The notes: generated from the sequence alone by a model not told the origin. A stretch of DNA of 7,675 bases from Chloroflexota bacterium (GCA_022561735.1 JADFQR010000054.1:1-7675), one strand, 5' to 3'; positions 1-6,697 are shown, counted from the first letter of the stretch. A program made the numbers and translations.

Positions 1-440
1 TAGCCGTCGCTGCCGCGCACATTGGGTACCATCACCCCGAAGCCGCGCGACACGAAGTATTGGAAGCTGCGCAAGAACGTCGGCCGAAACTGTCCCTCCG
101 GTCCGCCGTGGTAGTAAACGAGCCAGGGGATTTGCGTTCCCTTCTTGTAGCCGGCCGGCAGGTAAAGAAACGCGGGGACTTCGAGTCCGTCGAACGACTT
201 GTACTTGACGAGTTCCGGGAGGCGAAAGCGTTTAATGTCGACTCCGCGCGTATCCGCTTTGGTTAGCGCGACAGGGGCGATCTGGGCGTGATCGAGCGAC
301 CATTTGTAGATCAGGCCGGGAGTGTTTGCATTGTTCAACGAGTAGAGCAGCGTGTTTCCCGTGAAGTTGACGTTGCCGGTGACCCCGCGATTCATTGCGG
401 GGGCTTCAAGCGGCTGCAGCGTCGCCAGGTCGCAGCCCAT
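1..440 (-). CDS. S9 (prolyl oligopeptidase-type) peptidase fragment, 5'-truncated and running off the window
   Basis: The open frame runs from 440 to the window edge (146 codons) after in-frame TGA and TAG at 446-441. About 60 residues look like the last beta-propeller blades of an S9 peptidase (GVTGNVNFTGNTLLYSLNN). An entry into the alpha/beta-hydrolase domain follows (YKSFDGLEVPAFLYLP), then the oxyanion-region motif YYHGGPEGQFRP and the NVRGSDGY motif. In the family, S9 enzymes cleave peptides with a Ser-Asp-His triad. The catalytic Ser, Asp and His would all lie beyond position 1 and cannot be checked. Family members normally carry a propeller of several hundred residues before this point, and here it is missing: upstream sequence is RraA-like (406-534). 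The ATG at 440 has no good ribosome binding site. It is best read as the 3' part of a broken gene, or as an assembly join. The family call is firm; functionality is doubtful. Confidence 0.8.
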   Translation of the reverse strand, partial: MGCDLATLQPLEAPAMNRGVTGNVNFTGNTLLYSLNNANTPGLIYKWSLDHAQIAPVALTKADTRGVDIKRFRLPELVKYKSFDGLEVPAFLYLPAGYKKGTQIPWLVYYHGGPEGQFRPTFLRSFQYFVSRGFGVMVPNVRGSDG

Positions 441-534
441 CTATCAGTTCCAGCGCGTTGGAGATTGTCGGCGTGTCGAGCTGGCGAATTGCGTCCAGTT
501 CGGCGTCGGTCAGCGGGGAAATCGGCTTGGCCAA
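406..534 (-). pseudogene. N-terminal remnant of an RraA-like/HMG-aldolase family gene
   Basis: A TTG start at 534 sits 6 nt after a good Shine-Dalgarno (AAGGAG on the minus strand, 546-541). It opens a 42-residue frame: PISPLTDAELDAIRQLDTPT, then ISNALELIDGLRPGD, then AAAA and TGA at 408-406. The segment RQLDTPTISNALEL closely resembles the start of RraA-like proteins (RNase E inhibitor RraA, HMG/CHA aldolase, demethylmenaquinone methyltransferase-like), which are about 200 residues or more. Only about 38 residues of family-like sequence remain. The reading then passes into S9 peptidase sequence in another frame within about 420-440. The intact start signals and abrupt loss of the body point to a deletion fusion rather than decay by point mutation. 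It lies 76 bp downstream of fabI on the same strand. The family is recognised from a short motif only; the enzymatic role cannot be assigned. Confidence 0.6.
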
Positions 535-610
535 TATCGTCTCCTTTGAGTTCTTTCCGTTGAATTCTTTTGGCGATGGGAACCGCGTTGAGCGGGCCCG
601 GTTGTCAGAT

Positions 611-1387
611 TTAGATACCCATGATCCCGTAGCCGCCGTCTACCGGCAGCACATGGCCCGTGATCCCTGAGGCGAGATCGCTGAGCAGAAAGACCGCTGC
701 GTCTGCGACCTCAACGTGGGTGATATTGCGTCCGAGCGGTGCTCGGTCAGCGTGTGCCCGGCGCATCTCGTTGAACCCCGGGAGACTGCGCGCCGCGAGT
801 GTGGCGAGGGGCCCGGCGGACACGGCGTTGATGCGGACGGACTTCGGGCCGAACTCCGCTGCTAGCTGGCGGACCTCATTCTCCAGAGCCGCCTTTGCGG
901 TGCCCATGACGTTGTAGCCGGGGTACACCTTTTCCGAGGCGTTGAAGGTCAGGGTTACGATCGAGCCGCCTTTCTCTCCCATGTGAGGGACGGCCAGCGC
1001 TGTTACCGGGATCAGGGTGAATGCGCTGACGTCGAGCGCCGTTCTGAATCCGGCGAGGCTGGTTTTAGAGAAATCGCCGCCCAGGTCGTCTCTTTCTGCG
1101 TACGCGATCGAGTGCACAACGAAGTCCAGCCCGCCCAGAGCGTTTACCATCGTTTCGTACGCCGCCTCGACCTGGGCCGGGTCCGTCGCGTCGCACTGAA
1201 CAAGGCAGGGCTCGCCGAGGGCTGAGATCGCCTTGGTCACCGGCCCAAAGAGCCGTTCGGTCTGGTACGTGAACGCAAGTTCAGCGCCCGCATCCGCCAG
1301 CGCCTCCGAGATGGCCCACGCGATAGATCGCGCATTGGCGACCCCGAACACGACGCCCTTTTTCCCGGTCAGGTCCAATCTGGTCAT
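611..1387 (-). CDS. fabI: Enoyl-[acyl-carrier-protein] reductase (NADH), FabI
   Basis: 258 residues from ATG at 1387, chosen because GGAG lies 6 nt upstream; a TTG at 1399 would add MEQP but would place that Shine-Dalgarno inside the gene. FabI reduces trans-2-enoyl-ACP in the last step of each type II fatty-acid elongation cycle, in the cytoplasm. It is an SDR fold. The N-terminal nucleotide-binding motif is GVANARSIAW (residues 15-24), then HSIAYAERDDLGGDF (92-106), the catalytic YNVMGTAK pair Tyr158 and Lys165, SAGPLATLAA near 190, and a C-terminal DGGYGIMGI. Length matches E. coli FabI (262). Ten residues before the catalytic Tyr there is Phe148, where E. coli FabI has Tyr146; mycobacterial InhA also has Phe there. 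The SLPGF...RAPLG stretch also looks InhA/actinobacterial. The upstream neighbour on the same strand is the enolase-family gene (75-bp gap), with no pathway link apparent. Confidence 0.96.
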   Translation of the reverse strand: MTRLDLTGKKGVVFGVANARSIAWAISEALADAGAELAFTYQTERLFGPVTKAISALGEPCLVQCDATDPAQVEAAYETMVNALGGLDFVVHSIAYAERDDLGGDFSKTSLAGFRTALDVSAFTLIPVTALAVPHMGEKGGSIVTLTFNASEKVYPGYNVMGTAKAALENEVRQLAAEFGPKSVRINAVSAGPLATLAARSLPGFNEMRRAHADRAPLGRNITHVEVADAAVFLLSDLASGITGHVLPVDGGYGIMGI

Positions 1388-1394
1388 GGGCTGC

Positions 1395-1451
1395 TCCAAT
1401 GTTCCGGGGATGATGAACAGGAATATTCAGGGCGGTAAACATACCATTGGA
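1395..1451 (-). promoter_or_regulatory. Inverted repeat that would pair with the fabI Shine-Dalgarno
   Basis: TCCAATG (1395-1401) and CATTGGA (1445-1451) are perfect 7-bp inverted repeats. In the fabI transcript the arm nearest the start reads CATTGGAG and contains the GGAG ribosome binding site, so pairing would mask it. The loop is about 43 nt, which weakens the case. It lies between the enolase-family stop and the fabI ATG. The repeat is seen directly; a role in translation control is inference. Confidence 0.3.
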
Positions 1452-1462
1452 CGCCGCCGCGT

Positions 1463-2632
1463 CTACCAGTTTGTGTACGAGCCATCCCGCCGGTGCAGGT
1501 GGTTGAATACCGGTGGGCTGCTGCCGCGTTCGGCGGCCACCTTCTCGTCCACGTCAATCCCCAGCCCGGGGCCGTCGGGCACCGGGTAGCGTGAGCCTTC
1601 CAGCTCAAGCAACCGGGGGAACAGTTCGCGATCGTCCCGTCCCAGGTTCTCGGTGGGCGAGTTCCTGCACTCCAGCCATGCAAAGTTCGTGACGGCTGCG
1701 CCGAGGTGGACGCTCGCCGCGGTACAGATCGGCCCCAGCGGGTTGTGCGGCATCAGGTCTATGTAGTGCGCCTCAGCCCATCCCGCGATCTTAAGCGCCT
1801 CCGTGAAGCCGCCAACGTTGCAGATGTCCAGGCGGATGAAGTTGGCGAGGCCGCGCTCGATGAACGGGAGGAAGGTCCACTTGGAGTCGAACTCTTCACC
1901 GATGGCGAACGGAATGTCGGTCATGGTCCTCAGCGATTCGTAGGCTTCAGGCGACTCCGCACGGATCGGCTCCTCCAGGAAGTCGAGCGTGCCGGCCGGC
2001 ATGCGCTGGGCGAACGATGCCGCCTCGGCGACCGAAAACCGGTGGTGGACGTCAATCCCGAGGACCGGTGCAGGGCCGATGGCCTCGCGCACTTTCGTCA
2101 GCCACACGGCGGTACTGGCAAGCGATTCCCGTGGCTCGTACAGATCGCCCCCAACGGAGCCGGAGCCGTCAGGCATCAAGGGGAGATTCCGGCGGATCAC
2201 CGTCCAGCCCTTCTCCACCAGCATCTGGCAGTCTTCAACGAGTTGTGGGCCGTCCGGGGCGGTGACCGTCGCGAACGCGGGCACGTAGTCACGCTGCTTC
2301 CCGCCGGGCAACTGGTAGACTGGCACTCCGAGCGCCTTTCCGGTGATGTCATACAGCGCAATGTCGATCGCCGAGATCCCCGCCGTCAGGAGCAGGTTGC
2401 CCTCAAAATACTGCCCGCGGTACATGCGCTGCCAGAGGGCCCCGCGGGCCATGGGGTCGCTTCCGACGAGGAACTCCTTGAAGTATTCAACGACGCCGCG
2501 CACCGCTCGCTCGTGACCCGACAACCCGGCCTCGCCCCAGCCGTAGATTCCTTCATCGGTCTCAACTTTCACCAGGAACTGGTTGTGGTTACCCACCTGA
2601 ACGGGGAAAACTTTGATATCGGTGATCTTCAT
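1463..2632 (-). CDS. Enolase-superfamily sugar-acid dehydratase (D-galactonate dehydratase-like, mandelate racemase/muconate lactonizing type)
   Basis: 389 residues from ATG at 2632, with GGAG 7 nt upstream; the frame stays open to 2788 but that extension has no family resemblance. The N-terminal capping domain starts MKITDIKVFPVQVG and contains EGIYGWGEAGLSGHERAV (27-44). The TIM-barrel domain carries candidate Mg ligands Asp194 (in GIDVHHR), Glu220 (FLEEP) and Glu246 (AIGEE), a general base His196, and the Asp269/His296 dyad (RLDICNVGG, MPHNPLGPI). The steps between these residues (26, 26, 23, 27) equal those I recall for E. coli galactonate dehydratase DgoD. The C-terminal GLGIDVDEK motif is also typical. 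Known relatives remove water from aldonic acids to give 2-keto-3-deoxy acids. The substrate cannot be read from sequence, since galactonate, gluconate and mannonate enzymes share this layout. No sugar-acid transporter, aldolase or kinase is nearby. The active site looks complete. Confidence 0.9.
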   Translation of the reverse strand: MKITDIKVFPVQVGNHNQFLVKVETDEGIYGWGEAGLSGHERAVRGVVEYFKEFLVGSDPMARGALWQRMYRGQYFEGNLLLTAGISAIDIALYDITGKALGVPVYQLPGGKQRDYVPAFATVTAPDGPQLVEDCQMLVEKGWTVIRRNLPLMPDGSGSVGGDLYEPRESLASTAVWLTKVREAIGPAPVLGIDVHHRFSVAEAASFAQRMPAGTLDFLEEPIRAESPEAYESLRTMTDIPFAIGEEFDSKWTFLPFIERGLANFIRLDICNVGGFTEALKIAGWAEAHYIDLMPHNPLGPICTAASVHLGAAVTNFAWLECRNSPTENLGRDDRELFPRLLELEGSRYPVPDGPGLGIDVDEKVAAERGSSPPVFNHLHRRDGSYTNW

Positions 2633-2832
2633 ATGGAAGCTCCGGTACAGGTTTGGGGCCGGATTGCCCGGATTACGAGGACGAACCGGGAAACGGGCGG
2701 TTTTTGTGCAGTGGATGGCCGTTGTCTGCCTGAATACTCGCGCAGCGCCGAGGCCCCCTGGACAGTGGTTGGCGGCTGACCTTGACACTCGCCGGACGGA
2801 CGGTCGTCTGGTAACCTCGGTTTAATGAGTTC

Positions 2833-2848
2833 GGAGCCTGTTGGCTCC
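2833..2848 (+). other. Perfect 6-bp stem-loop, start of a hairpin cluster
   Basis: GGAGCC (2833-2838), loop TGTT, GGCTCC (2843-2848). It begins 7 bases after the TTTAAT element at 2821-2826, about where transcription would start if that is a -10 box. AGTT/AACT around a CGC loop (near 2879-2889) forms another small hairpin just after it. Confidence 0.4.
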
Positions 2849-2902
2849 AGTATGAGGAAACTCCCCAATCAGTCGCAGAGTTCGCAACTTCGTTTGTGTA
2901 TT

Positions 2903-2944
2903 GCCGGTCCTCCCGGCCCTGCGGCTACCCCCCGGCTCAGCCGC
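2903..2944 (+). other. Two adjacent GC-rich stem-loops upstream of pyrG
   Basis: GCCGG/CCGGC around TCCTC (2903-2917) is followed by GCGGCT (2921-2926) paired with AGCCGC (2939-2944). Inside the second lies a near-palindrome CGGCT-C-AGCCG (2933-2943) that could form instead. No T-tract follows, so these are not simple terminators. The structures are visible; the function is unknown. Confidence 0.4.
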
Positions 2945-3050
2945 CCATCGCGGCCTTCGGGAACGTGACTCGGCTACGGTCGATTTGCACCCCGGGTTGA
3001 GACCCGCAACCAGGCGGCTCCTCCCGGACCAAACGTCGCTCCAGCGTCCC

Positions 3051-3084
3051 CGTGTGTCCGGGACGATCCGGGACGACACGTCCT
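3051..3084 (+). promoter_or_regulatory. Tandem decamer forming mutually exclusive hairpins in the pyrG leader
   Basis: TCCGGGACGA is repeated exactly, head to tail, at 3057-3076. Hairpin 1 pairs CGTGTGTCC (3051-3059) with GGAC and ACACG (3071-3074, 3076-3080), with one bulged G and an inner GGA/TCC pair. Hairpin 2 pairs GGACG (3071-3075) with CGTCC (3079-3083). They share bases 3071-3080, so only one can form. The pyrG ATG is about 70 nt further on, after the T-rich run near 3124-3133. CTP-responsive attenuation of pyrG is known in Gram-positive bacteria; a link here is only inference. Confidence 0.35.
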
Positions 3085-3137
3085 TACCGGTTCGTTCATC
3101 ACCATTCGTTTCTCCCCGAATCGTTTTTTCTTTGTCC

Positions 3138-3145
3138 AAGGAGGT
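3138..3145 (+). promoter_or_regulatory. Ribosome binding site of pyrG
   Basis: AAGGAGGT is a near-perfect Shine-Dalgarno match, 6 nt before the ATG at 3152, and it fixes the pyrG start. Confidence 0.9.
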
Positions 3146-3151
3146 ACGACA

Positions 3152-4843
3152 ATGACCCAGTTCGTGTTCGTCACTGGCGGCGTCGTGAGTTCTCTTGGCA
3201 AGGGCATCGTTGTCGCATCGATCGGAAGAATGCTCAAGAGCCGCGGCGTCAGTATCGGGGTGATGAAGCTGGACCCGTACCTGAACGTGGACCCGGGGAC
3301 GATGTCTCCTTACCAGCACGGCGAGGTGTACGTGACCGGCGATGGGTCTGAGACCGACCTTGACCTGGGTCATTACGAGCGGTTTATTGACCTGGAACTT
3401 ACCGCTGTGTCAAACGTGACCGCAGGGCAGATCTACTCGGACGTGATCTCCCGGGAGCGCAACGGGCGCTACCTGGGCGGGACGATTCAAACGGTCCCCC
3501 ACGTCACCAACCTGATTAAAGAGCGGATTCACCAGCTTGCGGATGAGACCGGGGCGGAGGTGGTCGTCGTCGAAGTCGGCGGCACTGTTGGCGACATCGA
3601 GGGACTGCCGTTTCTTGAGGCTATCCGGCAGATTCGCAACGATGTGGGGCGGGACAACGCCACTTACGTTCATCTCACTCTCTTGCCGTACCTCGGATCG
3701 ACAGGCGAGTTGAAGACCAAGCCGACGCAACATAGCGTCCAGGCGCTCCGGGGCATCGGAATCCAGCCTGACGCCATCATCTGCCGCAGTGACCGCGAGG
3801 TAAACGTTGGCCTGCGCGAAAAAATATCGCTTTACTGCGATGTGCCGGTAGAGGCCGTGATAGGGCTGGAAACACTGGACACGGTTTACGCGGTTCCGCT
3901 TCGCCTGGAGGAGCAGGGATTCGGAGACTTCCTTGCCGAGCGGCTGGGGATCACAAAGAGACCGGACCTGTCGGCATGGGCGGACATGGTCGAAAAACTT
4001 CGGGAACCAAAAGGCACTGTGCGCGTTGCTATCGTCGGCAAGTACGTTGAGCTACCGGACTCCTATCTCTCGGTTATCGAAGCGCTCCGGCATGCGGGGC
4101 TCGCCAAGAACTGTGAAGTCGAGATTGAATGGATCAAGGCGGAGGACATAGAGGAGCAGGGGGCGGACCAGATTCTCAACCGTGTCTCCGGGATTGTTGT
4201 GCCGGGCGGATTCGGGGAACGTGGGGTAGAGGGCATGATCGCCGCAGCGCACTACGCCCGCGAGCGCGGGATCCCTTACCTGGGTCTTTGCCTTGGCATG
4301 CAGGTGATGGTGATCGAGTACGCAAGGTTTGTTCTTGGACTGGAAGACGCGAACTCTTCCGAGTTTGACCCCAACTCCGAGAACCAGGTGATCGCCTTCC
4401 TTCCCGGACAGAAGGACCTGGGCGGCACAGGTGGCACGATGCGGCTGGGGCTGTACCCGTGCACCCTGAAACCGGGAACCCTCGCAGCGAAGGCGTATGC
4501 CTGCGATCTGGTCAATGAACGGCACCGGCATCGTTATGAACTGAATAACGACTATCGGGACCAACTGGACGAGGCTGGCCTGGTATCAAGCGGTACGGCC
4601 CCGGACGGCTCGCTGGTTGAAATCAGCGAGGTGAAAGACCACCCGTTCATGCTCGGGACGCAGTTCCATCCCGAGTTCGCATCCCGGCCTGACCGGCCGC
4701 ACCCGCTGTTCCGGGAGTTTGTCGGGGCGGCGGTGGATACCTTGCGCGAGGGCGCGCAGCACGCCATGCCGCTGGAAGATTCACCGGCGGATGATGCGTC
4801 GTCCTCGACGGGGGAGGTCGCTCGATTGGGGATTTCTACGTAG
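3152..4843 (+). CDS. pyrG: CTP synthase (glutamine-hydrolysing), PyrG
   Basis: 563 residues, against 545 in E. coli. The enzyme makes CTP from UTP, ATP and glutamine, the last step of pyrimidine nucleotide synthesis, in the cytoplasm. The N-terminal amidoligase domain (about 1-270) opens FVFVTGGVVSSLGKG with the P-loop Lys17, then MKLDPYLNVDPGTMSPYQHGE (39-59) and EVGGTVGDIEG (141-151), which carries a metal ligand. The class I glutamine amidotransferase domain (about 290-530) has the GGFGERG oxyanion motif (352-358) and the triad Cys380 (GLCLGMQ), His506 and Glu508 (FHPEF). All key residues are present. A tail of about 30 residues, acidic and Ser/Asp-rich (SPADDASSSTGE), extends past the usual end and is probably disordered. 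It is followed on the same strand by rho after a 449-nt gap that holds its own promoter candidate, so the two genes need not form one operon. Confidence 0.98.
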   Translation: MTQFVFVTGGVVSSLGKGIVVASIGRMLKSRGVSIGVMKLDPYLNVDPGTMSPYQHGEVYVTGDGSETDLDLGHYERFIDLELTAVSNVTAGQIYSDVISRERNGRYLGGTIQTVPHVTNLIKERIHQLADETGAEVVVVEVGGTVGDIEGLPFLEAIRQIRNDVGRDNATYVHLTLLPYLGSTGELKTKPTQHSVQALRGIGIQPDAIICRSDREVNVGLREKISLYCDVPVEAVIGLETLDTVYAVPLRLEEQGFGDFLAERLGITKRPDLSAWADMVEKLREPKGTVRVAIVGKYVELPDSYLSVIEALRHAGLAKNCEVEIEWIKAEDIEEQGADQILNRVSGIVVPGGFGERGVEGMIAAAHYARERGIPYLGLCLGMQVMVIEYARFVLGLEDANSSEFDPNSENQVIAFLPGQKDLGGTGGTMRLGLYPCTLKPGTLAAKAYACDLVNERHRHRYELNNDYRDQLDEAGLVSSGTAPDGSLVEISEVKDHPFMLGTQFHPEFASRPDRPHPLFREFVGAAVDTLREGAQHAMPLEDSPADDASSSTGEVARLGIST

Positions 4844-4861
4844 AGGACCTTATGAACCTTG

Positions 4862-4870
4862 TGCTATAGT
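4862..4870 (+). promoter_or_regulatory. Extended -10 promoter candidate for rho
   Basis: TGCTATAGT is a TGn-extended -10 element with 5 of 6 matches to TATAAT, 18 nt after the pyrG stop. No good -35 is visible, as is common for extended -10 promoters. Transcription would start near 4876-4878 and give a leader of about 415 nt before rho. Confidence 0.5.
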
Positions 4871-4890
4871 CGCGGCAAGCGTCTGCCGCG
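4871..4890 (+). other. Perfect 7-bp hairpin between pyrG and rho
   Basis: CGCGGCA (4871-4877), loop AGCGTC, TGCCGCG (4884-4890). It could end pyrG transcripts or fold at the 5' end of the rho leader. The bases after it (TGATCTTGC) are not a T-tract, so intrinsic termination would be weak. Confidence 0.45.
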
Positions 4891-5069
4891 TGATCTTGCA
4901 GCGGTGAGGCGTGATGGGCCGGGACTTCCGGCCTCCCCGCCCTACGGGCACCTCCCGGCACTTGTCCGCATCGAAACGCCATCACGGCGTCGCGGACCTC
5001 GGTGAACAGCATCGAGCGGTCCGGTCCAGAGGCAGATAGTCCGCAAAGGCTTCCTGACGGATACACGGC

Positions 5070-5093
5070 GCCGGCCTGTATGGATAGGCCGGC
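5070..5093 (+). other. Strong 8-bp hairpin in the rho leader
   Basis: GCCGGCCT (5070-5077), loop GTATGGAT, AGGCCGGC (5086-5093). It is the longest perfect stem in this region and lies just before the C-rich, G-poor stretch at 5111-5150. No T-tract follows. Confidence 0.5.
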
Positions 5094-5280
5094 ACTCCGG
5101 AGAAAGACTCCAGACAGACTCCGTCCCCACACTTTACTAACCGATTACCCCGCAGCCAGCGCAACGCAGGCGCCGGGCTGGCTGGCATTGCGCCCGCCCT
5201 CCGGTCAGCTGCCGCACGGGCCCGGGCCACACATGACGCGTTCAGCGTCCCAAACCTTCGTCTCAAATGAGGCGCAACCT

Positions 5281-5295
5281 GGAGGAAATCCGCTG
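5281..5295 (+). promoter_or_regulatory. Shine-Dalgarno and apparent CTG start of rho
   Basis: GGAGG (5281-5285) is followed after 7 nt by CTG (5293-5295), in frame with rho. No ATG, GTG or TTG lies at suitable spacing after this ribosome binding site. The nearest in-frame ATG upstream (5233) has no Shine-Dalgarno, and the one downstream (M51, 5443) lacks one too. Confidence 0.5.
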
Positions 5296-6690
5296 ACTAC
5301 TCAGAGCCAGACTCGCAGCCGGCGTCGCCGATCATCGCATCGGGGACGGAGATCAAACGGCCGCGGCCGCGGGGCGCCTGCGGGACTGCCGCAGGACGTC
5401 CAGTACGACGAGGGCGGTTCCCAACTCGGCAACGTCGGTGCGATGTCGATGGACGAGCTTCGCTCCCGGGCGCTTGAACTCAGCCTCAAGAACGGGATAC
5501 CGCGGAAGCGATCCGACCTGGTACTCCAGATACTTGCCCGGCATGCCGAGGAAGCGGACCTGCTCCTGGGCATGGGAATCCTTGAGGTCAGCGGAGACGG
5601 CCACGGCTTCCTCCGTCCGCCGACCGGAAGCGCCACGGAATCAGACACAGAGGTCTACGTGTCACCGGCGCAGGTGCGGAGTTTTGGCCTGAGGCCCGGA
5701 GACCAGGTTGCGGGCGAGGTTAGAGCGCCCAAGGAAGGCGAGCGGTACTACGCCCTGATCCGGGTGGAGGTTGTGAACGGGCAGGACCCGGAATCGACAC
5801 GCAACCGGAAGAAGTTTGAGTCACTCACCCCGATCTTCCCGGACGAGATCATCAAACTTGAGACCACGTCCAAGAACATGGCGACCCGGCTTATTGACAT
5901 GGTCGCCCCCATCGGCAAAGGGCAGCGCGGGTTGATCGTCGCGCCGCCGAAGGCCGGCAAGACGATTCTTCTGAAGCAGATCGCGGAAGGCATCATCGCC
6001 AACAACCCGGGCATGAGCCTCATCGTGGCCCTGGTCGGCGAACGGCCGGAAGAGGTCACGGACATGCGGAGGTCGGTCGAGGGCGAGGTGTTCAGCTCTA
6101 CCTTTGACGAGCCACCAAAGGATCACACGCGGGCGGCAGAAGCCGCGCTCGCCCGGGCCAAGCGCCTGGTTGAAGCCGGTGAGGACGTCGTGATACTGGT
6201 GGACAGTCTCACGCGCCTGGCACGTGCGTACAACCTCTCCGTTCCGAGCAGCGGCAAGACCTTGTCCGGCGGCATGGACCCGGTTGCGCTTTATCCGCCG
6301 AAGGGCTTCTTTGGCGCAGCCAGGAATTGCGATGAGGGCGGAAGCCTGACCATCCTGGCGACCTGTCTGGTTGACACCGGGAGCCGGTTGGATGATCTGA
6401 TTTACGAGGAGTTCAAGGGCACCGGCAACATGGAGCTTCACCTGAGCCGTGTGCTTGCCGAGCGCCGTGTCTACCCGGCGATAGACATCCAGCGCAGCGG
6501 CACACGCCACGAGGAGTTGCTCCTGTCCGAGCAGGACCTGCGCCAGATATGGCTCCTGCGCCGCATGGTATCGATCATTGCCGCTGATTCCGGTGGTGAC
6601 AACACCGTTGGTACCGAGCGGGTGATAGAGCACTTGGCTAAAACCAAGGACAACAAGGAGTTCCTGGCGGGCATCAACAAGGTGGGGTAA
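5293..6690 (+). CDS. rho: Transcription termination factor Rho
   Basis: 465 residues from the preferred CTG; 485 if ATG 5233 is used. Rho is a hexameric RNA-dependent ATPase/helicase that ends transcription at C-rich RNA. The N-terminus is a basic, probably disordered Arg/Gly/Ser stretch (residues 8-28) absent from E. coli Rho (419) but common in high-GC phyla. An N-terminal helical domain ([15 protein letters not shown], 51-65) and the RNA-binding cold-shock-like domain follow ([15 protein letters not shown], 95-109). The ATPase core has Walker A APPKAGKT (217-224), [10 protein letters not shown] (249-258), Walker B region VILVDSLTR (300-308), the Q-loop around Lys337 ([16 protein letters not shown]) and the R-loop Lys375 ([12 protein letters not shown]). 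All core motifs are intact. It lies downstream of pyrG; rpmE, often next to rho, is not here. Identity is certain; only the start is open. Confidence 0.97.
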   Translation: MTTQSQTRSRRRRSSHRGRRSNGRGRGAPAGLPQDVQYDEGGSQLGNVGAMSMDELRSRALELSLKNGIPRKRSDLVLQILARHAEEADLLLGMGILEVSGDGHGFLRPPTGSATESDTEVYVSPAQVRSFGLRPGDQVAGEVRAPKEGERYYALIRVEVVNGQDPESTRNRKKFESLTPIFPDEIIKLETTSKNMATRLIDMVAPIGKGQRGLIVAPPKAGKTILLKQIAEGIIANNPGMSLIVALVGERPEEVTDMRRSVEGEVFSSTFDEPPKDHTRAAEAALARAKRLVEAGEDVVILVDSLTRLARAYNLSVPSSGKTLSGGMDPVALYPPKGFFGAARNCDEGGSLTILATCLVDTGSRLDDLIYEEFKGTGNMELHLSRVLAERRVYPAIDIQRSGTRHEELLLSEQDLRQIWLLRRMVSIIAADSGGDNTVGTERVIEHLAKTKDNKEFLAGINKVG

Positions 6691-6697
6691 GCGCGCC

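Larger units (their letters stand above)
2633..3151. other. 519-bp divergent intergenic region between the enolase-family gene and pyrG
   Basis: No convincing gene is present; short open frames here have no recognisable motifs. The pyrG-sense strand is rich in perfect short hairpins: 2833-2848, 2903-2917, 2921-2944, 2993-3006 and 3051-3084. A TTGACA at 2782-2787 has no -10 at normal spacing. TTTAAT at 2821-2826 is a -10-like element lacking a -35; it would start transcription right before the first hairpin. No obvious promoter for the minus-strand gene was found. The region may hold the pyrG leader or a small structured RNA; no known RNA family was recognised. Confidence 0.5.
4844..5292 (+). 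promoter_or_regulatory. Long structured, C-rich leader of rho
   Basis: 449 nt between the pyrG stop and the preferred rho start. Perfect stems lie at 4871-4890, 4917-4933 (GGCCGG/CCGGCC), 4976-4990 (ACGCC/GGCGT), 5070-5093 and 5169-5194 (GGCGC/GCGCC). Two stretches are strongly C over G: 4928-4971 (about 23 C, 10 G) and 5111-5150 (17 C, 4 G of 40). Such C-rich, G-poor RNA resembles Rho-utilisation sites. E. coli rho is known to limit its own expression by Rho-dependent termination in its leader, so autoregulation is a reasonable inference. An open frame from GTG 5002 crosses this region but looks non-coding. Confidence 0.55.

Noticed and set aside
1706..2779. 357-codon open frame on the plus strand
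   Set aside because: It is antisense to the enolase-family gene, with no family motif and Arg/Gly-rich shadow composition typical of GC-rich DNA.
2633..2788. 52-residue extension of the enolase-family protein
   Set aside because: Family proteins start at MKITDIKVFP, and GGAG sits 7 nt before that ATG.
2782..2817. TTGACA with TAACCT as a promoter
   Set aside because: The spacer would be 24 bp, outside the normal 16-19 range.
2901..3155. 84-codon plus-strand open frame before pyrG
   Set aside because: It is Pro/Arg-rich, has no motif, and crosses several hairpins and the pyrG ribosome binding site.
5002..5232. 77-residue N-terminal extension of rho from GTG 5002
   Set aside because: It has no ribosome binding site, Pro/Arg-rich sequence without family resemblance, and it overlaps leader hairpins.
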